A stretch of 64,000 nt of DNA from Yanghanlia caeni (GTDB taxonomy: Bacteria > Pseudomonadota > Gammaproteobacteria > Burkholderiales > Burkholderiaceae_B). The notes beneath the pieces were generated by a model. The model searched no databases and was not told where the DNA came from. It worked only from the letters and a program-made list of their open reading frames with translations. Location of the stretch: contig JAUZQE010000013.1 of NCBI GenBank assembly GCA_030733815.1, positions 1 through 64,000 on the forward strand, written 5' to 3'. How positions within the stretch are numbered: the stretch's first letter is position 1; every line of letters begins with the position of its first letter. Position numbers and translations under genes: made by a program. Below are positions 36,956-45,740 of this stretch, in pieces.

Positions 36956-38401
36956 ATGCAGTCCGCCGACACCCGGCAATGGGATCAGGTCATGCTCGAC
37001 ATGGCCGACTACGTGCTCGACTACCGCGTCGACTCCGACCTGGCCTTCGAAACTGCCCGTCACTGCCTGCTCGACACGCTGGGCTGCGGGCTCGAAGCGC
37101 TCGAATACCCTGCATGCACCAAGCTGATGGGCCCCGTGGTTCCGGATACCGTCGTGCCCGACGGCGCGCGCGTACCCGGCACGCATCACGTGCTCGACCC
37201 CGTGAAGGCGGCATTCGACATCGGCGCCATGATCCGCTGGCTCGACTTCAACGACACCTGGCTCGCGGCCGAATGGGGTCACCCCTCCGACAACCTGGGC
37301 GGCATCCTTGCCACCGCCGACTGGCTCTCGCGCCAGGCCGCGCGCAGGGGTGAACAGGGCCCGCTCATGGGTGACGTGCTCACGGCCATGATCAAGGCGC
37401 ACGAAATCCAGGGCTGCCTTGCGCTGGAAAACGCCTTCAACCGGGTGGGGCTCGATCACGTCGTTCTCGTCAAGGCGGCGTCGGTGGCCGTGGTGGCGCA
37501 GCTGCTCGGCCTGAACCGTCAACAGATGCTGAACGCGATATCGCTCGCATGGGTCGACGGGCAGAGCCTGCGCACCTACCGGCACGCCCCCAACACCGGC
37601 AGCCGCAAAAGCTGGGCGGCAGGCGACGCCACCAGCCGCGCGGTGCAACTGGCACTGATGGCCCGGCGCGGCGAAATGGGTTACCCCAGCGCGCTCAGCG
37701 CACCGGTCTGGGGGTTCTACGACGTACTGTTCGAGGGCAAGCCCTTCCGCTTCCAGCGCCCGTACGGCAGCTATGTCATGGAAAACATCCTGTTCAAGAT
37801 TTCATGGCCGGCCGAGTTCCACGGGCAAACGGCCGTAGAGTGCGCCATGCAGCTGCACGCGATGCTGACCGAGGCGGGTCGCCCGATCGAAGACATCGCG
37901 CGCATCACCCTTCGCACGCAGGAGGCCTGCCTGCGCATCATCGACAAAAAAGGCCCGCTGAACAATCCGGCCGACCGTGACCACTGCGTGCAATACATGA
38001 TCGCAGTACCGCTCATCTTCGGGCGGCTCACCGCCGACGATTACGAAGACCACGTAGCCGCCGACCCGCGCATCGATGCCCTGCGCGCAAAGATCACCTG
38101 CGTGGAAGACCCCGCCTTCACGGCCGACTACCACGACCCCGAGAAGCGCTCGATCGCCAACGCAATCACGGTCGAACTGAACGATGGCACAGTACTGCCC
38201 GAGGTCGTGTGCGAATACCCGCTGGGCCACAGACGGCGACGCAGCGAAGGGCTGCCCTTGCTCGAAGCCAAATTCCGGCGCAACCTGGCGCGCCACTTTT
38301 CCGAAGCACAACAACGGGCGATACTTGACGCGTCGGCCGACACGCACCGGCTCATGAGCCAGCCGGTGCGCGATTACGTGGCGCTCTACGTGCCACAGTA
38401 G
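36956..38401 (+). CDS. prpD: 2-methylcitrate dehydratase PrpD (MmgE/PrpD family)
   Basis: PrpD is the cofactor-free 2-methylcitrate dehydratase, so this operon carries both dehydration routes (AcnD-PrpF and PrpD). The 481-residue protein has MmgE/PrpD blocks: ARHCLLDTLGCGLEALEYPA, IRWLDFNDTWLAAEWGHPSD, AWVDGQSLRTYRHAPNTGSR, KSWAAGDATSRAVQLALMA and the C-terminal CEYPLGHRRRRSEGLPLLEA. An AAGGAG ribosome-binding site precedes the ATG. Confidence 0.95.
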   Translation: MQSADTRQWDQVMLDMADYVLDYRVDSDLAFETARHCLLDTLGCGLEALEYPACTKLMGPVVPDTVVPDGARVPGTHHVLDPVKAAFDIGAMIRWLDFNDTWLAAEWGHPSDNLGGILATADWLSRQAARRGEQGPLMGDVLTAMIKAHEIQGCLALENAFNRVGLDHVVLVKAASVAVVAQLLGLNRQQMLNAISLAWVDGQSLRTYRHAPNTGSRKSWAAGDATSRAVQLALMARRGEMGYPSALSAPVWGFYDVLFEGKPFRFQRPYGSYVMENILFKISWPAEFHGQTAVECAMQLHAMLTEAGRPIEDIARITLRTQEACLRIIDKKGPLNNPADRDHCVQYMIAVPLIFGRLTADDYEDHVAADPRIDALRAKITCVEDPAFTADYHDPEKRSIANAITVELNDGTVLPEVVCEYPLGHRRRRSEGLPLLEAKFRRNLARHFSEAQQRAILDASADTHRLMSQPVRDYVALYVPQ

Positions 38402-38444
38402 GCCTGCCAGCGCAGCGGCCGGCCGCTATGTTCTAATTGCGCCT

Positions 38445-38837
38445 ATGCTGGAAACCGTAACCTTTTACCTGCTGCCGTTCTCGTTCACGATTCTGGTGGC
38501 GTGCATTCTTACCTGCCTGGTATCGGCGCTATTCCTGTACCTGAACATCCGCCGCATCAACCTGGCCATGCGCCACCCGTACCTCAAAAAGTACCACTGG
38601 GAACAGCTGCCCTTCACTACCAAGCTCACCATCACGCTCGACTATTTCCTGCGGCTCACCTTCCCGCGCGGCAAGGCCTGGGTGCTGGGTGAGGCCAACC
38701 GCCTGCTGGCCGAGACCGACCCCACCGACATTCCCATGCGCCTGCGCTGGCCGGTGGTGGGCTTCTGGGGCGGCTGCTTCGTCGGCATCGGGGCGATGGT
38801 CGTGCTGTGGTTGATGATCCTGCTTACAATGGAATGA
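38445..38837 (+). CDS. Small inner-membrane protein of unknown function
   Basis: This 130-residue protein is not recognised. It has an N-terminal membrane segment (FYLLPFSFTILVACILTCLV), a basic amphipathic middle region with two Tyr-rich stretches (YLKKYHWEQLPFTTKLTITL), and a C-terminal membrane segment (VVGFWGGCFVGIGAMVVLWL). Codon choice is like its neighbours. No Shine-Dalgarno sequence is evident before the ATG. It lies between prpD and a small acetyltransferase gene on the same strand. Confidence 0.7.
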   Translation: MLETVTFYLLPFSFTILVACILTCLVSALFLYLNIRRINLAMRHPYLKKYHWEQLPFTTKLTITLDYFLRLTFPRGKAWVLGEANRLLAETDPTDIPMRLRWPVVGFWGGCFVGIGAMVVLWLMILLTME

Positions 38838-38857
38838 GGCCGCAACCCGGAGTTCCC

Positions 38858-39139
38858 ATGAACCGCAGCATCGAACACAATTCCGACCAGAGCCGCTTCC
38901 AGTGGGTGGAAGACGGCCAGCTCTGCGTGCTCGATTACCACCTTCAGGGCGACGTCATGGCCATCACGCACACGGGCGTACCGGCCGCCGTGGGCGGTCG
39001 CGGCATCGCCGCCGACCTGGCGCGCAGCGCGCTCGAAACCGCTCGGGCCCGGGGCTGGAAAGTGCGCCCGCTGTGTTCGTACGTCGACGCCTACATGCGG
39101 CGCCAGAAGGGCGCGTACGACGACTTGCGGGCCGACTGA
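38858..39139 (+). CDS. GNAT-like N-acetyltransferase, YjdJ-type (COG2388)
   Basis: The 93-residue protein matches the small YjdJ-type acetyltransferase fold: an N-terminal strand pair (SRFQWVEDGQLCVLDYHLQG), the acetyl-CoA loop VGGRGIAADLARSALETARA, and the end RPLCSYVDAYMRRQKGAYDD (family pattern CPYVxxYxxRHPEY). Its substrate is unknown. ATG 38858 has CCGGAG upstream. Confidence 0.82.
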   Translation: MNRSIEHNSDQSRFQWVEDGQLCVLDYHLQGDVMAITHTGVPAAVGGRGIAADLARSALETARARGWKVRPLCSYVDAYMRRQKGAYDDLRAD

Positions 39140-39224
39140 ACCGCTTTTTTTCAGGCGCGATTGCGCCACACACGTCACGACCCGTTTGCGACGGGCCGGC
39201 CCCACCTTGAACTGTGCGAAGTAG

Positions 39225-39246
39225 GTCTTATATAAGATATAAGACA
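39225..39246. promoter_or_regulatory. Candidate GntR operator upstream of acnB
   Basis: GTCTTATAT and ATATAAGAC are perfect 9-bp inverted repeats around AAG, starting at 39225. The 21 bp at 39226-39246 are identical to the site before mdh. It lies 73 bp upstream of the acnB start, where a regulator would overlap or sit near the promoter. The rest of the 179-bp gap shows nothing else I can name. Confidence 0.65.
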
Positions 39247-39318
39247 TTTGCCTGTTTCGCCGGTTTCCCCGTACAATTCGGGCAACCCTTCCTTCAACCT
39301 CGCTCATAGGGCAAGCAC

Positions 39319-41910
39319 ATGCTGGAACAATATCGTCAACACGTTGCCGAACGCGCCGCGTTGGGCATCCCTCCCCTGCCGCTGTCCGCGCAACAAACTG
39401 CCGACGTCATCGAACTGCTCAAGAACCCGCCCGCCGGCGAGGAACAGTTCCTGCTCGATCTGCTCACGCACCGTGTGCCCGCCGGCGTCGACGACGCGGC
39501 CAAGGTCAAGGCGTCGTACCTGGCTGCCGTGGCGCTGGGCAAGGAAACCTGTCCCCTCATCACCCCGCGCCGTGCCACCGAACTGCTGGGCACCATGCTG
39601 GGCGGTTACAACATCAGCGCGCTCATCGAGCTGCTCGACCATCCCGAACTGGCGCCGGTCGCCGCCGATGGCCTCAAGCACACCCTGCTGATGTTCGATT
39701 CCTTCCACGACGTGAAAGACAAGGCCGATCAGGGTAACGAGCACGCCAAGGCCGTGCTGCAGAGCTGGGCTGACGCCGAGTGGTTCACCTCGCGCCCCGA
39801 GCTGCCCGAAAGCCTCACCATTACCGTATTCAAGGTTCCCGGAGAAACCAACACCGACGATCTTTCGCCCGCACCCGACGCCACCACTCGCCCCGACATC
39901 CCGCTGCACGCGCTGGCCATGCTCAAGAACAAGCGGCCCGACGCCGCGTTCGAGCCCGAGGAAGACGGCAAGCGCGGCCCCGTCGCCTTCATCGAGAAGC
40001 TGAAGGAAAAGGGCCACCTGGTCGCCTACGTGGGCGACGTGGTCGGCACGGGCTCGAGCCGCAAGTCGGCCACCAACTCGGTGCTGTGGTTCACAGGCGA
40101 AGACATTCCCTACGTTCCCAACAAGCGCTACGGCGGCGTCTGCCTGGGCGGCAAGATTGCACCGATCTTCTACAACACCATGGAAGACGCCGGAGCACTG
40201 CCCATCGAGCTCGACGTCTCCAAGATGGAAATGGGCGACGTGATCGAGCTGCGCCCCTATGAAGGCAAGGCCATCAAGAACGGCGAAGTCATCGCCGAGT
40301 TCCAGGTCAAGTCTGAAGTGCTGTTCGACGAGGTGCGTGCGGGCGGACGCATTCCGCTGATCATCGGCCGCGGCCTCACCGCCAAGGCCCGCGAAGCCCT
40401 GGGTCTGCCGCCCTCCACGATCTTCCGTCTGCCCAAGAACCCGGCAGACAGCGGCAAGGGCTTCACGCTGGCCCAGAAGATGGTCGGCCGTGCCTGCGGT
40501 CTGCCCGAAGGCCAGGGCGTGCGCCCCGGCACCTACTGCGAGCCGCGCATGACCTCCGTGGGCAGCCAGGACACCACCGGCCCCATGACCCGCGACGAGC
40601 TGAAAGACCTGGCCTGCCTCGGCTTCTCGGCCGACCTCGTCATGCAATCGTTCTGCCACACGGCGGCCTACCCCAAGCCCGTCGACGTCAAGACACACCA
40701 CACGCTGCCCGAGTTCATCAGCACCCGCGGCGGCATCTCGCTGCGTCCCGGCGACGGCGTGATCCACAGCTGGCTGAACCGCATGCTGCTGCCCGACACC
40801 GTGGGCACCGGCGGCGACTCGCACACCCGCTTCCCCATCGGCATCAGCTTCCCGGCCGGCTCCGGTCTGGTGGCCTTTGCCGCCGCCACGGGCGTCATGC
40901 CGCTCGACATGCCCGAATCGGTTCTGGTGCGCTTCAAGGGCAAGCTGCAGCCCGGCGTCACCCTGCGTGACCTGGTCAACGCGATTCCCTTCTACGCCAT
41001 CAAGCAGGGTCTGCTCACGGTCGAAAAGCAGGGCAAGAAGAACGTGTTTTCCGGTCGCATCCTGGAAATCGAAGGGCTGCCCGACCTCAAGGTGGAACAG
41101 GCCTTCGAACTGTCCGACGCATCGGCCGAACGCTCGGCGGCCGGCTGCACCGTGCGCCTGAACAAGGAACCGGTCATCGAGTACATCAAGAGCAACATCG
41201 TGATGCTCAAGTGGATGATCGCCAATGGCTATGAAGACGAGCGCTCGATCGCCCGCCGCATCAAGGCCATGGAAGCCTGGCTGGCCGACCCGCAACTGCT
41301 CGAACCCGATGCCGACGCCGAATACGCCGCAGTCATCGAAATCGACATGAACGAGATCGTCGAGCCTATCGTGGCCTGCCCGAACGATCCCGACGACGTC
41401 AAGACCCTGTCTGATGTGGCCGGCGACAAGATCGACGAAGTGTTCATCGGCAGCTGCATGACCAACATCGGCCACTTCCGCGCAGCCTCGAAGCTGCTGG
41501 AAGGCAAGCGTGACATTCCGGTCAAGCTGTGGGTGGCTCCGCCCACCAAGATGGACGCCCAGCAACTCACCGAAGAAGGCCACTACGGCGTCTTCGGCAC
41601 GGCCGGCGCCCGTACCGAAATGCCGGGCTGCTCGCTGTGCATGGGCAACCAGGCGCAGGTACGCGAGGGCGCAACGGTCATGTCGACCAGCACGCGCAAC
41701 TTCCCGAACCGCCTGGGCCGCAACACCAACGTGTACCTGGGCTCCGCCGAACTGGCCGCCATCTGCTCGCGTCTGGGCCGCATTCCCACCCGCGAGGAAT
41801 ACATGGCACACATCGGCGTCATCAACGAGGCCAGCGACGAGATCTACAAGTACCTCAACTTCGACCAGATCGAAGAGTACGTCGAGATCGCCGAGTCGGT
41901 GGGCGTATAA
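39319..41910 (+). CDS. acnB: Bifunctional aconitate hydratase 2 / 2-methylisocitrate dehydratase
   Basis: AcnB converts citrate to isocitrate and can also hydrate 2-methyl-cis-aconitate, so it serves both cycles in this window. The 863-residue protein has the AcnB-specific N-terminal helical domain ([20 protein letters not shown]), the swivel domain placed early ([20 protein letters not shown]), and the Fe-S cysteines in [16 protein letters not shown] and [15 protein letters not shown]. It is preceded by the same 21-bp operator-like sequence as mdh and followed by a strong terminator. Confidence 0.97.
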   Translation: MLEQYRQHVAERAALGIPPLPLSAQQTADVIELLKNPPAGEEQFLLDLLTHRVPAGVDDAAKVKASYLAAVALGKETCPLITPRRATELLGTMLGGYNISALIELLDHPELAPVAADGLKHTLLMFDSFHDVKDKADQGNEHAKAVLQSWADAEWFTSRPELPESLTITVFKVPGETNTDDLSPAPDATTRPDIPLHALAMLKNKRPDAAFEPEEDGKRGPVAFIEKLKEKGHLVAYVGDVVGTGSSRKSATNSVLWFTGEDIPYVPNKRYGGVCLGGKIAPIFYNTMEDAGALPIELDVSKMEMGDVIELRPYEGKAIKNGEVIAEFQVKSEVLFDEVRAGGRIPLIIGRGLTAKAREALGLPPSTIFRLPKNPADSGKGFTLAQKMVGRACGLPEGQGVRPGTYCEPRMTSVGSQDTTGPMTRDELKDLACLGFSADLVMQSFCHTAAYPKPVDVKTHHTLPEFISTRGGISLRPGDGVIHSWLNRMLLPDTVGTGGDSHTRFPIGISFPAGSGLVAFAAATGVMPLDMPESVLVRFKGKLQPGVTLRDLVNAIPFYAIKQGLLTVEKQGKKNVFSGRILEIEGLPDLKVEQAFELSDASAERSAAGCTVRLNKEPVIEYIKSNIVMLKWMIANGYEDERSIARRIKAMEAWLADPQLLEPDADAEYAAVIEIDMNEIVEPIVACPNDPDDVKTLSDVAGDKIDEVFIGSCMTNIGHFRAASKLLEGKRDIPVKLWVAPPTKMDAQQLTEEGHYGVFGTAGARTEMPGCSLCMGNQAQVREGATVMSTSTRNFPNRLGRNTNVYLGSAELAAICSRLGRIPTREEYMAHIGVINEASDEIYKYLNFDQIEEYVEIAESVGV

Positions 41911-41967
41911 GTACGGTTCAAAACCGAAGCCATGCCGCCCGGCGTGGCTTCGGCACCGTGACGACGA

Positions 41968-41992
41968 AGGGTTCCTGCGGGAACCCTTTTTT
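41968..41992 (+). terminator. Rho-independent terminator after acnB
   Basis: GGGTTCC (41969-41975) and GGAACCC (41980-41986) form a 7-bp stem with a TGCG loop followed by TTTTTT at 41987-41992. It lies 58 bp after the acnB stop. Confidence 0.9.
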
Positions 41993-42102
41993 GTTGCGTC
42001 TGCGTGAACACGCCGCCCCGACATGGCCAAATGCGGCGGGTTACACTAGAGGTCGCGGGCCGACTTCCGGCCCCCTTCAGGTATAAGGTTCCAGTCTCAG
42101 GT

Positions 42103-43302
42103 ATGTCCGACTCCCCCGCTATCCGCCTGACTCGCGATGCCAAGCGTCTCATTACGCTTGGCCAGGCACTGGCCCGTTCCGGCAGCCGTCTCGAAGATAT
42201 CTTCTGGGAAGACGAGCTCGCCCGTCTGATTGCCAAGATTCTTGGTGGCAAGAAGTCCAGAACACTGGAAGACGTGCTCGACTTCCTGGTGCATGACGAC
42301 ATCGGCGTTTACGAAATTCTCGTCGAGCAGGCGGAAACCTGCTCCGAGTCTGTACGCCTGACGCATCAGGGCATTGAATACGACGTGCTGCTGGTCTGCG
42401 CACCCATCGTGGCCTGGACGCGCTACCGGCTTCCCCAGGGCCGGCTCACCCCGGCCCAGCACGAAGCCCTGCGCGCCGCGCTGGCCGAAATCATAGCCGC
42501 CGAAGGTGCGCAGATCGCCATGCTGCCGCACCTGGTGTCATTCGACGAAATGCCGCAAACCTTTCAGGAAACACGCGTCTGGACCCAGCGGCTGGGAGCC
42601 CTCGCCATTGGCGCCTCCAGCGAGTCCTGCCCCACCCGCGATCCGGCCGACAATGAAGGCATGCTCGCCGACGCGCGCTTTGCCATCGCCGCGATCGCCG
42701 TACCTGCCGGGCAGCCGGTGTTTCGCTGGCAAGACCCCGACTCCGCAGCGCTCGAGCTGCGCAAGAAGGCCGAAGAGGCGTGGGCGGCTCAGATCACTCA
42801 GCTGCTGGGCACCCTGTTCACAGGTTGCCAGACACAGGCGTTGTTACCCGACGCCTACTACACCACCAACCGCGAGGCCGATCGGCGCATTCGCCCCATG
42901 GCGCTGCGTGCGGCCGTCACATGGCTGCAGACGGCCGCCGATCTGCCCGGGCCCGAGTTGCGGGCAGCCATCGTGGCATGCGGCAACGCGGGGGTCGAAG
43001 AATTCCGAATCGGTTTCTCGCCGCGCATGAGCAACGACGTGATCTACGGCTGCGTGTGGCCGGTACTCAGCAAGGAAGAAGCGGTGATCGACGGCGTGGA
43101 AAGCAATCACATCGACGTACCCGAATCGATCGCCGCACTGCTCAAGGAACTGGGTGTCGCCGAGATCCGGCGCCTGCCCGGCATCCAGCCGCCCGAGTAC
43201 TGCGAAGACTGTGGTGCGCCCTTCTTCCCGAATGCACTGGGCGAAATGATGCACCCCGAGCTGCCCGACGAAACCGATCTGGAGCCCGTGCACTTCCACT
43301 AA
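42103..43302 (+). CDS. DUF2863 family protein, function unknown
   Basis: The 399-residue protein resembles the DUF2863 family, known to me as a betaproteobacterial family without assigned function. It opens RLTRDAKRLITLGQALARSG, has a middle segment YYTTNREADRRIRPMALRAA, and ends with a CxxC pair (YCEDCGAPFFPNALGEMMHP) that may bind a metal. No membrane segment or signal peptide is seen. It lies 20 bp upstream of earP, so it may be co-transcribed with the EF-P modification genes. Confidence 0.8.
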   Translation: MSDSPAIRLTRDAKRLITLGQALARSGSRLEDIFWEDELARLIAKILGGKKSRTLEDVLDFLVHDDIGVYEILVEQAETCSESVRLTHQGIEYDVLLVCAPIVAWTRYRLPQGRLTPAQHEALRAALAEIIAAEGAQIAMLPHLVSFDEMPQTFQETRVWTQRLGALAIGASSESCPTRDPADNEGMLADARFAIAAIAVPAGQPVFRWQDPDSAALELRKKAEEAWAAQITQLLGTLFTGCQTQALLPDAYYTTNREADRRIRPMALRAAVTWLQTAADLPGPELRAAIVACGNAGVEEFRIGFSPRMSNDVIYGCVWPVLSKEEAVIDGVESNHIDVPESIAALLKELGVAEIRRLPGIQPPEYCEDCGAPFFPNALGEMMHPELPDETDLEPVHFH

Positions 43303-43321
43303 GGCCCACCACCCGGTAACC

Positions 43322-44446
43322 GTGCCCCGCTCCTTCGATATTTTCTGCAGGGTGGTCGACAACTACGGCGACATCGGCGTGTGCTGGCGTCTGGCGCGCG
43401 AACTGGCCCGGCGCGGCGGCCCCGAAAGGGTGGTACGGCTCTGCAGCGACGACCTGCGCACGTTCAGCCGCATCGCGCCCGGGGTGACGCCCACGGCGGC
43501 GGCGCAAACAATCCATGGCATCGATATCGTGCCCTGGGCACAGGCGGCCACCGCCGAGCCGGCCGACGTCGTCATCGAAGCCTTCGCCTGCTCGCCCCCT
43601 GCCGGGTATCTCGCGCGCCTGACACCCCGCCAGCTCTGGATCAACCTCGAGTACCTGAGCGCCGAAGACTGGGTGGAATCGTGCCACGGTCTGCCATCGC
43701 TGCAGGCCGGCGGCCTGCGCAAGTTTTTCTTCTTTCCGGGCTTTACGGCCGGCACGGGTGGCCTGCTGCGCGAAGACGACCTGATCGCCCGGCGCGACGC
43801 CTGGCAGCGTAACGCGGATGCCCGTCTCTCATTGCTGGCCCGACTCGGCGTCAGCACAGAATGGCTGCAGCGCCTTCAAGATGGTGCGCGCCTGGTCTAC
43901 GTGTTCTGCTACCCCGACTCACCCCAGAACGCGCTCGTGCAAGCCCTGGCCGGCGCTGCGCCCGATACGCTGATTCTTGCACCGGAAGGCGTCTGGCACG
44001 CCGGCAGCGCGCCGCATGAGGGCACAGGCAGTGCCAGCAAGGTGGGCGTGCACGCGCATGCGTTCGTGGATCAGGAAACGTTCGACCAGATGCTGTGGAG
44101 CGCAGACCTGAACATCGTGCGCGGCGAGGACTCCCTGGTGCGGGCAATCTGGGCCGGGCGACCCATGATCTGGCAGCCTTACCGGCAAGCCGATGATCTT
44201 CACCTGGAAAAACTGGCGGCATGGCTCGCCCGGGCACCCTACGCGCCCGACGTCAAGGCCCTGATGTACGCCTGGAGCACGGGCGACAGCACCACCCTCG
44301 CCACCCGGCTGCCCCAGCTGCTGCAGGGCGACGCCCATGCGCGCTGGGCGGCACAAGCGCGTAACTGGAGCCTGACGCTGGCAGGGCAGACGAGCCTTGC
44401 GCAACGGCTGGAACGCTTCTGCACAGAACATGCGCAAACACGGTAA
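43322..44446 (+). CDS. earP: EF-P arginine rhamnosyltransferase EarP
   Basis: EarP transfers rhamnose from dTDP-L-rhamnose to Arg32 of elongation factor P. The 374-residue protein starts at a GTG. The catalytic aspartates are Asp13 and Asp17 in FDIFCRVVDNYGDIGVCWRL, and other family blocks are QLWINLEYLSAEDWVE, KFFFFPGFTAGTGGLLRED and the donor-binding NIVRGEDSLVRAIWAGRP. It sits directly upstream of efp, the usual pairing. Confidence 0.96.
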   Translation: MPRSFDIFCRVVDNYGDIGVCWRLARELARRGGPERVVRLCSDDLRTFSRIAPGVTPTAAAQTIHGIDIVPWAQAATAEPADVVIEAFACSPPAGYLARLTPRQLWINLEYLSAEDWVESCHGLPSLQAGGLRKFFFFPGFTAGTGGLLREDDLIARRDAWQRNADARLSLLARLGVSTEWLQRLQDGARLVYVFCYPDSPQNALVQALAGAAPDTLILAPEGVWHAGSAPHEGTGSASKVGVHAHAFVDQETFDQMLWSADLNIVRGEDSLVRAIWAGRPMIWQPYRQADDLHLEKLAAWLARAPYAPDVKALMYAWSTGDSTTLATRLPQLLQGDAHARWAAQARNWSLTLAGQTSLAQRLERFCTEHAQTR

Positions 44447-44482
44447 AATTAATGGTTATTCAAGTGCTTGCTCCGGCTTCTG

Positions 44483-44505
44483 AGGGGAACCTTCGTTCCC
44501 CTTTT
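44483..44505 (+). terminator. Terminator-like hairpin between earP and efp
   Basis: AGGGGAAC (44483-44490) and GTTCCCCT (44495-44502) enclose CTTC and are followed by TTT. This short intrinsic-terminator-like structure separates earP from efp, so efp probably has extra transcription of its own. Confidence 0.65.
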
Positions 44506-44549
44506 GCGTGTTCTGGCGGAGCAGTCAAACCCCGGAGTGAAAGAAGTTT

Positions 44550-45107
44550 ATGAAAACCGCACAGGAACTGCGCGTTGGCAACGTCGTGATGGTCGGCAAC
44601 GACCCGCTCGTCGTTCAAAAATCGGAATACAACAAGTCGGGCCGCAACGCCGCCGTCTGCAAGCTCAAATTCAAGAACCTGCTTACCGGTTCGGCCAGCG
44701 AATCCGTGTACAAGGCCGATGAAAAGTTCGAAGTGGTGATGCTCGACCGCAAGGAATGCACCTACTCGTACTATGCCGATCCCATGTACGTGTTCATGGA
44801 CGAAGAATACAACCAGTACGAAGTGGAAGCCGACAACATGGGCGACGCACTGAACTACCTGGAAGAAGGCATGGCCGTGGAAGTGGTGTTCTACGAAGGC
44901 CGCGCGATTTCGGTGGAACTGCCCACCACGCTTGTGCGCACCATCGAATACACCGAACCCGCCGTCAAGGGCGACACGTCGGGCAAGGTCATGAAGCCGG
45001 CCAAGCTCAGCACGGGTTTCGAGGTTTCGGTGCCCCTGTTCTGCAACATTGGCGACAAGATCGAAATCGATACGCGCACGGGCGAGTACCGCAGCCGCGC
45101 AAGCTGA
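44550..45107 (+). CDS. efp: Elongation factor P (arginine-32 type)
   Basis: EF-P rescues ribosomes stalled at polyproline stretches. The 185-residue protein begins [20 protein letters not shown]; the modified loop is [14 protein letters not shown] with Arg32 at the tip, the residue rhamnosylated by EarP. This places it in the EarP-dependent subfamily rather than the lysine (EpmA/B) type. It has a GGAGTGAAAGAAG leader before the ATG. Confidence 0.97.
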   Translation: MKTAQELRVGNVVMVGNDPLVVQKSEYNKSGRNAAVCKLKFKNLLTGSASESVYKADEKFEVVMLDRKECTYSYYADPMYVFMDEEYNQYEVEADNMGDALNYLEEGMAVEVVFYEGRAISVELPTTLVRTIEYTEPAVKGDTSGKVMKPAKLSTGFEVSVPLFCNIGDKIEIDTRTGEYRSRAS

Positions 45108-45188
45108 TCTGGCCCTGCTGCGGGCGGCTCGCAAGGGTTGCCCGCCAATGCCTTTGCGGGTGTACCGTTGCGCGTGTACGCCCCGAAC

Positions 45189-45689
45189 CTACTGCAGATG
45201 ATCGTCGTCGAGGAACTCGGGTATTGCCACCACGGCGATGCCTTCCTCGGCCAGTTCGGCGCGTTCCTGCGCCGTGGCCGTACCGCGAATGGGGCGCTCC
45301 TTGGCCTCGCCGTAATGAATGCGGCGCGATTCCTCGGCAAAGCGGGAACCCACGTTTTCGGTTTCGCGCACGATTTTACGCACCTGGCGCAGCACTTCGG
45401 CCTGAATGCGCGCAAGTTCGGCCGCTTCGTGTGTGCCGCCGGAGGCCCTGCCCGCATCGGACTGCGCTCGTGATTCGGCCGTGCCGGCCCGCCCCTCGAG
45501 GCGTTCTCGTTTGAGATGGCCGACATTAAGCCGCGCCGCCGACACCTTGCGGCTGACAACAGTGGAATTACATACCGGGCACGACAGCAGCCCGTCGGCC
45601 TTCTGAGTCTCGTAGGCCTCGGCAGATGCGAACCAGCCTTCGAATACATGGCTGTGTTCGCATTGAAGGTCGAATACTTTCAGTGACAT
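45189..45689 (-). CDS. DUF1178 family protein
   Basis: The 166-residue soluble protein fits DUF1178: the start MSLKVFDLQCEHSHVFEGWF, the Cys pair LLSCPVCNS, and the C-terminal HYGEAKERPIRGTATAQERA, then EEGIAVVAIPEFLDDD. The Cys/His pattern in the first 50 residues suggests a small zinc ribbon. The role is unknown. The middle 40 residues look poorly conserved. It is convergent with efp and its start lies 51 bp beyond the stop of the ABC ATPase gene on the same strand. Confidence 0.85.
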   Translation of the reverse strand: MSLKVFDLQCEHSHVFEGWFASAEAYETQKADGLLSCPVCNSTVVSRKVSAARLNVGHLKRERLEGRAGTAESRAQSDAGRASGGTHEAAELARIQAEVLRQVRKIVRETENVGSRFAEESRRIHYGEAKERPIRGTATAQERAELAEEGIAVVAIPEFLDDDHLQ

Positions 45690-45740
45690 GAAGCAAATAT
45701 GGGGTCGGCCTCGCACGATGCAAGCCGCCATCCCATTCTC

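Noticed and set aside
39304-42030. Very long open frame antisense to acnB (908 codons)
   Set aside because: Shadow of acnB; no domain or start signal of its own, and the acnB frame is fully conserved.
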